Positions 51,490 to 62,136 are shown, numbered from the stretch's first letter. The stretch: DNA of 64,000 nucleotides from Sphingomonas sp. (GCA_002707985.1 PAOI01000024.1:11018-75017); one strand, 5' to 3'. Made by a program: numbers and translations. Notes: a model not told the origin generated them from the sequence alone.

Positions 51490-52740
51490 ATGTCGAAGCC
51501 AAAAGACGTCCGCGAGGAGGACGAAGCACAGGGCACGCAGCGATTCCGCGAAAAGCGCGACGCGATCCTCGCGGCGGCTGCGGAGACGATCAACCTGCAA
51601 AGCGCGCGGGGCATGACCTTCGCCGATGTGGCGCGGCGCGTCGGGCTCAACACCACCAGCGTCACTTATTATTTCAAGCGCAAGGAAGACCTTGCCGCGG
51701 CCTGTTTCGAACAGACGCTCGATCTGCTACACAGCATGCTGGCGGAAGCCGAGCGCGAAACCACCCCGCGCGATCGCGTCGCACGCTATCTGGCGGTGAA
51801 CATGGAACGCCTTGCGCGCATTCGTCGTGGCGAAGCGCATTCGGCGGCCACCCTGTCCGACCTTCGCGCCATGGAAGAGCCGATCAAACGGCGCCTGCTC
51901 GACGGATGGCGCGGCGTTTTTCGCCGTACCCGCGCGCTTTGGGGCGAGGAAGCGCGGTCGCGCGAAGAGATCAATCTATGGGGCGGGCGCGCTCATGTGC
52001 TGCTGGAAAACACTTTCTGGCTGCCGGCGTGGCTCGATCGCTATGAGCTTGACGAATATCCTCGGGTCGAAGCGCGCCAGATGGAGATTTTCCTGCACGG
52101 CATCGCCGCGCCGGGAAGCGGCTGGCACCCGCATCTGCTCGACCTCGAGCCGCCGGGCAACGAACCGGGTCGCGAGGCATTTCTGCTGGCGGCAACGCGG
52201 CTGATCAACGAACTCGGCTATCGCGGAGCGTCGGTGCAGCGGATCGCGTCCGAACTCAACGTCACCAAGGGCAGTTTCTACCATCATCTCGATGCCAAGG
52301 ACGACCTTGCCGTTGCATGCCACGAACGCAGCTTCGATGTGCTGACCAACGCCCAGCGGCTGGGTGCCGAACAGCCGGGAAGCTATTGGGAACGGCTCAC
52401 CAACATTGTCGCAACCTTGCTCGACGTGCAGTTTTCCGAACATGGTCCGCTGCTGCGCACGACGGCGCTGTTCGGCCTGCCGCCGGAAACGCGCAGCGCG
52501 ATGGTCGACCGGTCCAATCGCATCGCGCGGCGCTTCGCCGGCATGATTTCGGACGGGATCGCCGAAGGTTCGGTTCGCGCGGTCGATCCGCTGATCGCCA
52601 GCCAGGCGCTGATGGCGCTGCAGAACGCGGCCTTCGACATGCGCAAATGGGCCAGCACCATGCCGCGGGACAAGGCCGTCGCATTTTACGCTTCGACCCT
52701 TGCATTCGGGCTATTCGACGACCGCCTTCTCGCGGGCTGA
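51490..52740 (+). CDS. TetR-family regulator with two tandem TetR modules
   Basis: Two HTHs: MTFADVARRVGLNTTSVTYYFKRKEDLAAACFE and ASVQRIASELNVTKGSFYHHLDAKDDLAVACHE in one 416-aa ORF. Confidence 0.9.
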   Translation: MSKPKDVREEDEAQGTQRFREKRDAILAAAAETINLQSARGMTFADVARRVGLNTTSVTYYFKRKEDLAAACFEQTLDLLHSMLAEAERETTPRDRVARYLAVNMERLARIRRGEAHSAATLSDLRAMEEPIKRRLLDGWRGVFRRTRALWGEEARSREEINLWGGRAHVLLENTFWLPAWLDRYELDEYPRVEARQMEIFLHGIAAPGSGWHPHLLDLEPPGNEPGREAFLLAATRLINELGYRGASVQRIASELNVTKGSFYHHLDAKDDLAVACHERSFDVLTNAQRLGAEQPGSYWERLTNIVATLLDVQFSEHGPLLRTTALFGLPPETRSAMVDRSNRIARRFAGMISDGIAEGSVRAVDPLIASQALMALQNAAFDMRKWASTMPRDKAVAFYASTLAFGLFDDRLLAG

Positions 52741-52864
52741 CCTGCCTTTCCGCACAACCGGCGGCAGTTCGGATTTTCGGTTCCCCGAAACAGAGAAAGC
52801 GGCCGGCAATGCCGACCGCTTCCCCCTGTTACCGGTCTTTACGGCCGGCTCCCCTCCAAAGGCG

Positions 52865-55606
52865 TCAGAAACCCGCGCGCAGCGTGATGCCATACGTGCG
52901 CGGCTCGGCGAGATACGCCGAATAGGTCTGCTGGGGCGCCACGAAAGGCGTGTTGAACGCGACCTGGGTATAGTCGACGTTGAACAGGTTCTGACCCCAG
53001 AACTCGATACCCCAGCGATTGTCAGGTCCCCGGATACCGATGCGACCGTTGACGACAACATAGCTGTCCTGTTCCTTGCCATAGAGCAGGTCGGAACCGG
53101 TGTTATAGTCGTCAACCGCGCGGGCGTTGAGGTAGAACAGACCCGACAGGCCCGTGCTGCCGATCTCCGGCGTCCACGACATCGACGCGGTCGCGACGAT
53201 TTCCGGAGCATTGGACAGATTGTCGCCGGGCAGCAGGCGCAGTGCCGGATCCAGCGGAGCGCCATTGTCGGTACCGACCAGGTCATCCTTGTAATGCGTA
53301 TCGGCGTAGGTGATGCCCATGGTGAAGGTAAGGTCGCGGGTCGGACGCAGCGTGCCTTCCAGCTCAACGCCCTGGGCAATAACACCCGCAGTTACATCAC
53401 CTGCGGCGCAAGAACCGGTCGCGACACTGGCATCCCGATCGGCGCCACCAAGATCCTGGCTACAGCCATTGATGTTCTGAACCAGGAAGACCGAACCGTT
53501 GAAGGTGTTCAGCTGGAAATTGCTGAATTCCTGACGGAACCCGGCGATGGTCACCATGAAATCGCGCGTTGCGTATTTGGCACCGATTTCGAAAGCATTG
53601 ACCGTTTCCGCGTCGAACTGAAGGTTCGCAGTCGAACCCGTGGTCGCCGGATTGCCGAGCACCGGGCTCGCCTGAAGCGCCGAACGGTCGAGGTTGAAAC
53701 CGCCAGCCTTATAGCCGCGCGAATAGCTGCCATAGAGCATCAGGTCATCGGTCGGGCGATAGGAAACGATCGCCGTGCCGGTGAACTCATCCTCGCTGCG
53801 GCTGTCGGACATCGACACCCCATCGAGTTCCGATGTCGAGTTACCCTGACAGGAAAGCGCGATGATACCGCCGGCAAGGCTGTCGAGAGTCGGATTGATG
53901 CCGAGCAAGCCCGAAAGCAGCGCACGGTTCGCCGGACAGACGGTGTTGTCGTTGCCGAAGGTCGCGGCGAAATCCTTCTTCTCGCTCGTGTAACGCAAGC
54001 CGAGCGTGATGTCGAAGCGATCGGTCACATGGATGATGTTATGCGTGAACAGCGCGAAGTTATTGCTTTCCTGGTTATAAACGTCGCGCGTCGATCCCAT
54101 GTCATTCAGCGTCGACAACTGGTCGAGACCTGCGACCAGCAATCCGCCCGCAGCACCCAGCGGTGTAAGACCGCTGTTAAGCTGAGCGCGCGTCACGCTG
54201 CCGAGGCAACCCGAATTGGCCGGGTTGACGGCGGCCGCGCCGAAGCCGGCACCGGCAAGACCGATCGTGACACGGCACGGCGCAAAAGCGCCATATTGCG
54301 TACCGAAGCGTAGATTATCGCGCGTTTCCAGCTTCTCGTTGGCGTAATAGCCGCCGATCAGCCAGTCGACCGTATTGTCGAACGCCGAACCCTGGAGGCG
54401 GAGTTCCTGGCTGAAGGTCTTGAAAGCACGCGAGGCGCCGTCTTCGTTCGGCGCGCGATACAGGATGTCGACCTGCGTATAGTCGGTGTCCGAACCCTGA
54501 TAGTTCGAATATTCGCGATACGCCGTGATCGAGGTGAGGTTCACCGAACCGAACGAATAATCGATCTGGCCCGAAATGCCGTAGTCCTTGGTCTTGCCCG
54601 CGAATGAGCGACCGGCAGTGTTGTAGATGTCGCGATCATAGGTGCTGCCGTTCAGCCCGTCTGGATTCTGACCCAGCGCCAGAAGGATCGGGATGATCGG
54701 GTTGGAAGTGCTGGTCAGCGCCGGCGCACCGGCGACCGGTCGATTATAGGGATCGAGGCCCGAGCTGACCCGGGCAAGCGGCGCCGAATCGGTCTGGACA
54801 AAGGTTGCCGCACAGCAGCTTTCGCTCTTTTCCGAATAATCGCCGATGATCCGCACCGACAGGTCGGCGCTCGGTTCGAACAGCAACTGACCACGAACCA
54901 GATAACGGTCGCGATTGTTGATGTCGGTGTCGTTCACCACATCATGATAGAAACCGTCCCGCTTGAAATAGACGCCGTCGACGCGCGCCGCGACGGTTTC
55001 GCCGAGCGGTGCGTTGATACCCGCCTCGACGCGGAACGCGTCATAATTGCCATAGGTGAAGGCGCCATAGCCCGAAAATTCGAATTCGGGAGGTGCGGTA
55101 AAGATGCTCAACAGCCCCGCCGACGAGTTGCGACCGCCAAGCGTGCCCTGCGGACCACGCAGCACTTCAATGCGTTCGATCGGTCCGAGTTCGCCGAGCG
55201 CATTACCGCTGCGCGAACGATAGACGCCGTCGATGAACACCGCGACCGAGCTTTCGAGGCCGGGATTGTCACCCACCGTGCCGATGCCGCGAATACGCGC
55301 CGAACCATTGGCTTCGTTACCGGTCGAAGAAACCAGCAGCGAAGGCGCAAGCTGATTGAGCTCGCGAATATCGTTCGTTCCGCTTTCTGCCAGCTGCTCG
55401 GAAGAAACCGCGGAGATGGCGACCGGCACATCGGCCAGCACCTGAGCGCGCCCCTGCGCCGTCACGACGATTTCCGATTGCGACACGTCCTGGCTTTGCG
55501 CGGCAGCATCCTGAGAGGCAGTGGTCTCCTGAGCCTGGGCCGGAGCCGCAAGCGAAATAATCAACGCCGGCACCGCACATGCCGACAAAAGGCGATAGCG
55601 CATCAT
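52865..55606 (-). CDS. TonB-dependent receptor
   Basis: Signal peptide, SEIVVTAQGRAQVLADVPVAISAVSSEQLAESG plug, RIEVLRGPQGTLGGRNSSAGLLSIFTAPP, C-terminal EPRTYGITLRAGF. Confidence 0.95.
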   Translation of the reverse strand: MMRYRLLSACAVPALIISLAAPAQAQETTASQDAAAQSQDVSQSEIVVTAQGRAQVLADVPVAISAVSSEQLAESGTNDIRELNQLAPSLLVSSTGNEANGSARIRGIGTVGDNPGLESSVAVFIDGVYRSRSGNALGELGPIERIEVLRGPQGTLGGRNSSAGLLSIFTAPPEFEFSGYGAFTYGNYDAFRVEAGINAPLGETVAARVDGVYFKRDGFYHDVVNDTDINNRDRYLVRGQLLFEPSADLSVRIIGDYSEKSESCCAATFVQTDSAPLARVSSGLDPYNRPVAGAPALTSTSNPIIPILLALGQNPDGLNGSTYDRDIYNTAGRSFAGKTKDYGISGQIDYSFGSVNLTSITAYREYSNYQGSDTDYTQVDILYRAPNEDGASRAFKTFSQELRLQGSAFDNTVDWLIGGYYANEKLETRDNLRFGTQYGAFAPCRVTIGLAGAGFGAAAVNPANSGCLGSVTRAQLNSGLTPLGAAGGLLVAGLDQLSTLNDMGSTRDVYNQESNNFALFTHNIIHVTDRFDITLGLRYTSEKKDFAATFGNDNTVCPANRALLSGLLGINPTLDSLAGGIIALSCQGNSTSELDGVSMSDSRSEDEFTGTAIVSYRPTDDLMLYGSYSRGYKAGGFNLDRSALQASPVLGNPATTGSTANLQFDAETVNAFEIGAKYATRDFMVTIAGFRQEFSNFQLNTFNGSVFLVQNINGCSQDLGGADRDASVATGSCAAGDVTAGVIAQGVELEGTLRPTRDLTFTMGITYADTHYKDDLVGTDNGAPLDPALRLLPGDNLSNAPEIVATASMSWTPEIGSTGLSGLFYLNARAVDDYNTGSDLLYGKEQDSYVVVNGRIGIRGPDNRWGIEFWGQNLFNVDYTQVAFNTPFVAPQQTYSAYLAEPRTYGITLRAGF

Positions 55607-55983
55607 CCTCTCCTCCGTTTGGCCGAAACACTGAAGGTTCCGTACCCCAAACTCGAATACACTATTTCAACCCAAGGACGTCAAGCATAACCGACACTCG
55701 AATGCCGCAAGAGCACGCTATGTTGCGTAAAAGCCATAGCTATTTTCATGCACTGCAGCAGTGACGGGCAAATTGCCCCACAATACCGAATATTTGAAAA
55801 TGCTGCTCCGCGGCATTCTTACCGGCGTCCTCCGGCCGATTGGAAGCGGGCTTGACGGGTGCGCGCCATCCCCTCGCGACAATTTGCGACAGTTTTCGCG
55901 CAATGTGACATACCGGCGCGACAGCGACGCTCCAGAAAGCAGCTTGCCACGACAACCATGTCAGCAGCGAAAATTTGGAGCAG

Positions 55984-56580
55984 ATGATGAAATTCAAAAC
56001 ATCCCTGATGTCCGCCGCGCTTGCCGCCACGATGCTTACGGGTATCGGCGCGGCCGTCGCGCAGGACGCAAGCCAGACCCCGCCGCGCCACGGACCCGGC
56101 AAGATGGCCGACGCCAACCATGACGGAATCGTCACACGCGAAGAAGTGATCGCGGATGCCGAGCGTCGCTTTGCCAAGGGCGATACCAATGGCGACGGCG
56201 TGATAACCGCCGAGGAACGGCAAGCGGCACGCGAGGCGATGCGCCAAAGGATGCGCGAACGCCGCAGCCAGCGCGCCGAAAATGGCGACGCGACCGATCG
56301 CCGCCGCGACGGACGGCGCGGACATGGCGGACGCCGCGGCGCCCCGCAGGAACGCATGATGGCCCGGGTCGACGCCAACGGCGACGGTCAGGTCACGCTT
56401 GCCGAAGCACGGGATGCCGCGCTTGCGCACTTCGCCATGGTCGACACCAATCAGGACGGCAAGATCGATCAGGCCGAACGTGAGGCGATGCGCGATCGCA
56501 TGATGGCGATGCGCCACCGTCAGGGCCCGCCGCCGCCTCCGGGCGGTGAAACCCCGCCTCCCCCGCCGCCTGCAGACTAA
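55984..56580 (+). CDS. Exported EF-hand protein
   Basis: Signal peptide; four loops ADANHDGIVTREE, GDTNGDGVITAEE, VDANGDGQVTLAE, VDTNQDGKIDQAE; Pro-rich tail. Confidence 0.88.
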   Translation: MMKFKTSLMSAALAATMLTGIGAAVAQDASQTPPRHGPGKMADANHDGIVTREEVIADAERRFAKGDTNGDGVITAEERQAAREAMRQRMRERRSQRAENGDATDRRRDGRRGHGGRRGAPQERMMARVDANGDGQVTLAEARDAALAHFAMVDTNQDGKIDQAEREAMRDRMMAMRHRQGPPPPPGGETPPPPPPAD

Positions 56581-56677
56581 GGCGCTTTGCGCACCGAATA
56601 TGCATGCGGCGCGCCGGGTGGGCTCCCCCCGCCCACCCGGCGCTTCCGACTTTTTCAGGATATGCTAACGGCACGAA

Positions 56678-57397
56678 ATGTCCGATACACCGCACCTCCT
56701 GCTCGTCGACGACGAGCGTTCGATCCGAGAGCCGCTCGCGCAGTATCTCACCAAACAGGGTTTTCGCGTCACGCAGTGCGGCGATGCAGAAAGTGCCCGT
56801 GCGCGGCTCAATGCCTATAGCATCGATCTCGTGATCCTCGACATCATGATGCCGGGCGAGGATGGCCTCAGCCTCTGTCGTCATATCCGCGCGACCAGCG
56901 AGACGCCGGTCATCCTGCTTACGGCGAAAAGCGAAGAGACCGACCGGATCGTCGGCCTGGAGATGGGCGCCGACGATTATGTCGTCAAACCGTTCAGTCC
57001 GCGCGAGCTTGCAGCGCGTATCAAGGTCGTGCTGCGCCGGCTTTCGGCGGGTGGCACACGCCAGCACGCACCCGAATCGGGCAGCTTTTCCTTTGCCGGC
57101 TGGGTGCTCAAAACCGGCGAACGCGCGCTCGTCGACCGTGAAGGCGTATCGGTGCCGCTTTCCACGGGCGAATACAGCCTGCTGCATGCGCTGGTCACGC
57201 GGCCGCGACAGGTGCTGACGCGCGACCAGCTGCTCGACATCACCCAGGGGCGCGAAGCCGCGGCATTCGATCGCGCGATCGATAATCAGGTCAGCCGCCT
57301 GCGCAAAAAGATCGAGACCGATCCCAAGAATCCCGCGATCATCAAGACGGTGTGGGGCGGCGGCTACACCCTCTCTGCCGAAGTGACGCGCCTGTGA
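56678..57397 (+). CDS. OmpR-family response regulator
   Basis: LLLVDDERSIREPLAQYL; LVILDIMMPGEDGLSLCRHI; winged-helix C-terminus. Confidence 0.95.
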   Translation: MSDTPHLLLVDDERSIREPLAQYLTKQGFRVTQCGDAESARARLNAYSIDLVILDIMMPGEDGLSLCRHIRATSETPVILLTAKSEETDRIVGLEMGADDYVVKPFSPRELAARIKVVLRRLSAGGTRQHAPESGSFSFAGWVLKTGERALVDREGVSVPLSTGEYSLLHALVTRPRQVLTRDQLLDITQGREAAAFDRAIDNQVSRLRKKIETDPKNPAIIKTVWGGGYTLSAEVTRL

Positions 57398-58737
57398 TCC
57401 CGCGTCGGCTGCCCGGCAGTCTGCCGGGCCAGATCGCGGTGCTGGTCGCGATCGCGCTGTTCGTGGCGCAGGCGATCAATTTCTCCATGCTGCTTCGCGA
57501 GCGTCAGCAGGTCCGTTTTGCGGAGATCATCGCGCCATCGGTCACGCGCGTCGTCGATGCCGCCGAGCGGGTGACCAGCGGGCGTTTTCAGCGCGATCGG
57601 CGCACGCGTGTCCAACTGGAACCAAACAACCCAATCAATCCGACGTCACGGCATCGCACAGACGTGGAAACCGCCATTCGGCAAGGCTTATCGGATGCTG
57701 GCCTGACGGCTGGGGCGGTGATCACGCGAATCGAAGGCGTTTCCCCCGATGATCCGCGCCTGAAAGACATGTCGGCTGCGCGGAAGAAACGAATGGTACG
57801 CCTGGGCGGCGAACTGCATATCGCCGTGGAAATCCCCGGCCATGGCTGGCTGGTCCTGCGCGCACCATGGCCGCGCACGGAACAGGGATTGATCTTTCAG
57901 CTGCTGCTCCAGACGCTGATCCTGTACATCGTCGTGCTCGTGCCCGTTTTGTGGGCGGGGCATCGGATCGCACGCCCGCTCAACAATCTGGCGCAGGCAG
58001 CGCGACACTTCCGTCCCGGCGAGCCGGCCGATCCCGTCGAAGAGGCCGGGCCCAGCGACGTGCGCGCCGTGATCACGGCGTTCAACGCACTCAGCCTGCG
58101 CGTCAACGCGATGATCGACGAGAAGGACAAGATGCTCGGCGCGATCGGTCATGACCTGCGCACGCCACTGGCGGCACTGCGGGTTCGCATCGAATCGGTC
58201 GAAGACGATGAAGATCGTGCGAAAATGGCCGACACGATCGATGAGATGAACCGGACGCTCGACGACATCTTGTCTCTGGCGCGGCTAGGCCGCCCCAGCG
58301 AACCGGCGACCGATGTCGACATGGCGGCGCTGATCGACGCCGTGGTCGATGATTTTCAGGATCTGGGCGCGAATGTCGCGTTCGAGGAAGCAGCGCGGCT
58401 GACCATGCACCTGCGCCCCTCGCTGATGCGGCGTGCCGTGCGCAATCTTATCGAAAACGCAGTCAAATATGGCGGAGGCGCCGAAGTGCGGCTGGTGCCC
58501 GAAGCACATGCGGTGCGCATCGAAGTCGCCGACCGCGGCCCCGGCATCGCACCGGAGCAGATTGCGCTGGTGTTCGATCCCTTCACGCGACTGGAAACAT
58601 CGCGCAATCGCGAAACCGGCGGAATCGGGTTGGGGCTCGCTCTGGCCCGGGCGATCGTGCGCGAGGCGGGCGGCGAAATCACGCTGGCGAATCGCGATGG
58701 CGGCGGCCTGACCGCCACCATCACGCTGCGGCGTTAA
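57394..58737 (+). CDS. Sensor histidine kinase (GTG start)
   Basis: HAMP-like linker; GAIGHDLRTPLAALRVRIE H-box; N/G boxes LIENAVKYGG, GGIGLGLALARAIV; overlaps the regulator stop. Confidence 0.95.
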   Translation: MIPRRLPGSLPGQIAVLVAIALFVAQAINFSMLLRERQQVRFAEIIAPSVTRVVDAAERVTSGRFQRDRRTRVQLEPNNPINPTSRHRTDVETAIRQGLSDAGLTAGAVITRIEGVSPDDPRLKDMSAARKKRMVRLGGELHIAVEIPGHGWLVLRAPWPRTEQGLIFQLLLQTLILYIVVLVPVLWAGHRIARPLNNLAQAARHFRPGEPADPVEEAGPSDVRAVITAFNALSLRVNAMIDEKDKMLGAIGHDLRTPLAALRVRIESVEDDEDRAKMADTIDEMNRTLDDILSLARLGRPSEPATDVDMAALIDAVVDDFQDLGANVAFEEAARLTMHLRPSLMRRAVRNLIENAVKYGGGAEVRLVPEAHAVRIEVADRGPGIAPEQIALVFDPFTRLETSRNRETGGIGLGLALARAIVREAGGEITLANRDGGGLTATITLRR

Positions 58738-58741
58738 GGTT

Positions 58742-58767
58742 TCCCCTCCCCGATCCGGGGAAGGGAA
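58742..58767. terminator. Hairpin between convergent genes, likely bidirectional terminator
   Basis: TCCCCTCCCCGATCCGGGGAAGGGAA between the histidine kinase and ndk 3' ends. Confidence 0.55.
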
Positions 58768-58775
58768 ACAGCAAC

Positions 58776-59198
58776 TCAGCCGACGATTTCTTCGGGCTTG
58801 AAGAAGAAGTTGATTTCGATTTCGGCGTTTTCGGCCGAATCCGAACCATGGACCGAATTGGCTTCGATCGATTCGGCATAGGGCTTGCGGATCGTGCCTT
58901 CCGCGGCGTTTTCAGGGTTGGTCGCACCCATCACGTCGCGGTTGCGGGTCACGGCGTCCTCTCCTTCGAGCACCTGCACGACGACCGGGCCCGAGGTCAT
59001 GAAGGCAACCAGATCGGCGAAGAAGGGACGTTCGCGGTGAACGCCGTAAAAATCCTCAGCCTGCTCGCGAGTCATGTGGATGCGCTTGGAAGCGACAACG
59101 CGAAGCCCCGCATCCTCCAGCATCTTGGTGACGGCGCCGGTCAGGTTGCGGCGAGTGGCATCGGGCTTGATGATCGAAAAGGTCCGGGTCGCGGCCAT
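58776..59198 (-). CDS. ndk: Nucleoside-diphosphate kinase
   Basis: [74 protein letters not shown]. Confidence 0.97.
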   Translation of the reverse strand: MAATRTFSIIKPDATRRNLTGAVTKMLEDAGLRVVASKRIHMTREQAEDFYGVHRERPFFADLVAFMTSGPVVVQVLEGEDAVTRNRDVMGATNPENAAEGTIRKPYAESIEANSVHGSDSAENAEIEINFFFKPEEIVG

Positions 59199-59281
59199 GG
59201 CCGTGCGGCTCCTGTGTCTGAATGTTGCGGAAAAGTCGCGTCCCACTAATCCCGCCGGTTACGGGATGCAAGACGTTGCTG

Positions 59282-59719
59282 CTATCCCGCCTGCTCCCAG
59301 CCATTCTGGGTCTGCTTCCAATATTTGCGCTCTACACCATCGCGTCCGGCCAGACCTTTCCACGCCAGTCGCGCCTCCGCGATCCGATCCTCATCGAAAA
59401 AATGAAACGCGCGGTCGAAATCGAGTGCCCCGTCCCGCCACAGCCCGTCGACCAGCGCAACGTTCCGCGCACCGTTCCCTGATCCTATCGTGTCGGCAAT
59501 CAAGATCGGCTGCAGCGAATCGTCCCCCCGCCCCTGCTGGGCGTGCGGCAGGAAGCTCTCTGCAGACCAGGTCCACAGGCTGGCATCGAGTCGGTTGCGA
59601 ATCGGCTGGCCCTCCGCAACGATCAGCAATCGCCCGCCGTCCGACAGGATTCGCGTCGCGATCTGCGGCAGCACACGATCGATGGGCGAGCGAGTGAGAT
59701 GGTAGAAATCGACCTGCAT
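59282..59719 (-). CDS. holC: DNA polymerase III subunit chi
   Basis: MQVDFYHLTRSPIDRVLPQIATRILSDGGRLLIVA; LDASLWTWSAESFLPHA. Confidence 0.88.
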   Translation of the reverse strand: MQVDFYHLTRSPIDRVLPQIATRILSDGGRLLIVAEGQPIRNRLDASLWTWSAESFLPHAQQGRGDDSLQPILIADTIGSGNGARNVALVDGLWRDGALDFDRAFHFFDEDRIAEARLAWKGLAGRDGVERKYWKQTQNGWEQAG

Positions 59720-59850
59720 CGTCTTTCCCTAACCTGCGGCAGGACGCACCGCCAGCGTGTTGCCCGGGCGTTGCGATACGCGGCTTCCGGTGCGATAGGG
59801 CCGGTTTGCGCGTATCGCGTGTATTCAATTGCAAAGGGGTAGGCGTTTCC

Positions 59851-62136
59851 GTGACGCGCAAGGCATTGCTGCTATCGAGTGCGCTACCGCTGGCGCTCTG
59901 TTTCGCGCAGGGCGCCCGTGCGCAGGACGCGGCCGCTCCTCCCATCGATCGGCCATCGGCTGATTCGGTCAGTCTTCAGGACCGCCCGCAGGAGCCGCCG
60001 CCCCCTTCGCAAACCGCGCCCAGCGACGACCCCGACGAACTCCAGTTCAGCGCCGAAGAACTGCTCTATGATTACGACGCCGATGTGGTGACGGCCAAAG
60101 GCGATGTGCGCGTCTATCGTCGCAGCGACCGGTTGCGCGCCGACAGCGTGACCTGGAACCGGAAAACCGGCGAAGTGGTCGCCGAAGGCAATATCGTCAT
60201 CATCAACGCCGGCGGGGACGCTGCCTATGGCGACCGGATCGAACTGACCGACACGCTGAAGGACGGGGTCGTCGACAACATGCTGGTCGTGCTTGAGGCC
60301 GGCGGCCGCATCGCGGCGCGCCGGGGCGAGCGATCGAACGAAATCGTGACGGTCTACGACGCCGCATACACGCCATGCGATGTGACGGATTCGGATGGCT
60401 GCCCCAAGGAGCCGTCGTGGAAGATCACGGCGAATCGCGTCGTCTACGATCCCCGCTCAGGCCGCATCCGCTATCATGGCGCGCGGGTTTCGGTCTTCGG
60501 GTTTGCCACATTGCCGTTGCCGGCCTTTTCGCATCCGGCGGGCGGACGGAGCGACGACGGGATCCTTGCTCCCTCGATCAGCTATACGCGCACCAACGGC
60601 TTTCAGGTCTCGTTACCCTATTTCATTGCGATGGCGCCCGATCGCGACCTGACGATCACGCCGACGCTCTTTTCCGATGTCGCGCCAATGCTGCGCGCCG
60701 AATATCGCGAGCTCAATTCGCTCGGCGCGTTTCGGGTCGCCGCCTATGGCACCTATAGCCGCAGAAGCGACGACCTGACCGTTCCGCTGACGCCCGCGAC
60801 GTCAACCAACAGCTTCCGCGGATATCTGGACGGCATCGCCAATTATCAGCTCGATCCTAACTGGTCGGTCAGCGGATCGGTGCGAGTTGCGACCGATCGC
60901 ACGTTCCTGCGTCGCTACGACCTCTCTCGTGACGATCGCCTGCGGAACAATATCCGGGTCGAGCGGATCGACGAATCGAGCTATTTCGCGATCAATGGCT
61001 GGGCGGTTCAGACGCTGCGCGTCGGCGAATCGCAACGCCTTCAGCCGATTGCGCTTCCCGAAATCGATTATCGTCGCCGGTTCGACGGACCGCTGGGCGG
61101 CAAGGTGGAAGCACAGGTCAACACGCTGGCGCTGACGCGTACGGGCGGTCAGGACACGCAACGCGCCTTCGCGTCGCTGCGCTGGGATCTGCGCCGGCTC
61201 ACCAGCTGGGGTCAGGAAATCACGCTGACCGCATTCGGGCGCGGTGACGTGTACAACGCCAACGACACGCTTTCGACGACAGTGGAAAGCTATCGCGGAA
61301 CCGAGGGTTTTCGCGGCCGCGCCATCGGTGCCGTCGCACTCGACATGCGCTGGCCGCTGATCGGCCCGGCCTTTGGCGGCACCCAGCGCATCACGCCGCG
61401 CTTTCAGATCGTGGCGGCGCCCAAGCTCGATAACCTCGCGGTGCCGAACGAGGATGCACGCGCGGTCGATCTGGAGGATTCCAACCTTTTCGCGCTCAAT
61501 CGCTTTCCGGGATATGACCGGTTCGAGGATTCGACGCGATTCACCTGGGGCGTCGAATATGCGCTCTATCTCCCCGGCCTGTCGATCGATGCCAATGTCG
61601 GGCAAAGCTATCGCCTGACGTCCCGGCCAACGCTGTTCCCGGACGGTACCGGCCTGACCAATCGCGTGTCGGATTTCGTCGGGCGGACGGTGGTCCGCTA
61701 TCGCGATTTCCTCACTCTCACGCACCGCTTCCGCCTCGACAAGGATAATGTCGCGTTCCGCCGCAACGAAATCGACGCGACGGTCGGATCGCGCGCAACC
61801 TATGTCCAGCTCGGTTATCTACGGCTGAATCGCGATATCGGTCCGACGCTCGAGGATCTTCAGGATCGCGAGGAAGCACGATTGGGCGCCCGCGTTCAGA
61901 TTTCGCGTTTCTGGTCGATATCCGGATCGATTCTCGTCGATCTGACCGACAGCAATGAGGATCTGCTGTCGAGTTCGGACGGATTCGAGCCGGTCCGGCA
62001 CCGGCTGGGTGTCCTGTATGAAGACAATTGCCTGCGCCTCGGCGTCACCTGGAAACGCGACTATCAGACGACGGGCGACGCCGTGCGGGGCAATACCTAT
62101 CTTCTGACCTTTGCATTCACCAATCTGGGCGGGTAA
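59851..62136 (+). CDS. lptD: LPS-assembly protein LptD
   Basis: N-terminal OstA-like domain LLYDYDADVVTAKGDVRVYRRSDRLRADSVTWNRKTGEVVAEGNIVI; beta-barrel C-terminus; followed by surA and pdxA. Confidence 0.93.
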   Translation: MTRKALLLSSALPLALCFAQGARAQDAAAPPIDRPSADSVSLQDRPQEPPPPSQTAPSDDPDELQFSAEELLYDYDADVVTAKGDVRVYRRSDRLRADSVTWNRKTGEVVAEGNIVIINAGGDAAYGDRIELTDTLKDGVVDNMLVVLEAGGRIAARRGERSNEIVTVYDAAYTPCDVTDSDGCPKEPSWKITANRVVYDPRSGRIRYHGARVSVFGFATLPLPAFSHPAGGRSDDGILAPSISYTRTNGFQVSLPYFIAMAPDRDLTITPTLFSDVAPMLRAEYRELNSLGAFRVAAYGTYSRRSDDLTVPLTPATSTNSFRGYLDGIANYQLDPNWSVSGSVRVATDRTFLRRYDLSRDDRLRNNIRVERIDESSYFAINGWAVQTLRVGESQRLQPIALPEIDYRRRFDGPLGGKVEAQVNTLALTRTGGQDTQRAFASLRWDLRRLTSWGQEITLTAFGRGDVYNANDTLSTTVESYRGTEGFRGRAIGAVALDMRWPLIGPAFGGTQRITPRFQIVAAPKLDNLAVPNEDARAVDLEDSNLFALNRFPGYDRFEDSTRFTWGVEYALYLPGLSIDANVGQSYRLTSRPTLFPDGTGLTNRVSDFVGRTVVRYRDFLTLTHRFRLDKDNVAFRRNEIDATVGSRATYVQLGYLRLNRDIGPTLEDLQDREEARLGARVQISRFWSISGSILVDLTDSNEDLLSSSDGFEPVRHRLGVLYEDNCLRLGVTWKRDYQTTGDAVRGNTYLLTFAFTNLGG

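Noticed and set aside
49124-51490. 788-aa plus-strand ORF opposite the ADH and ACAD
   Set aside because: Shadow ORF; the minus-strand genes have clear family motifs.
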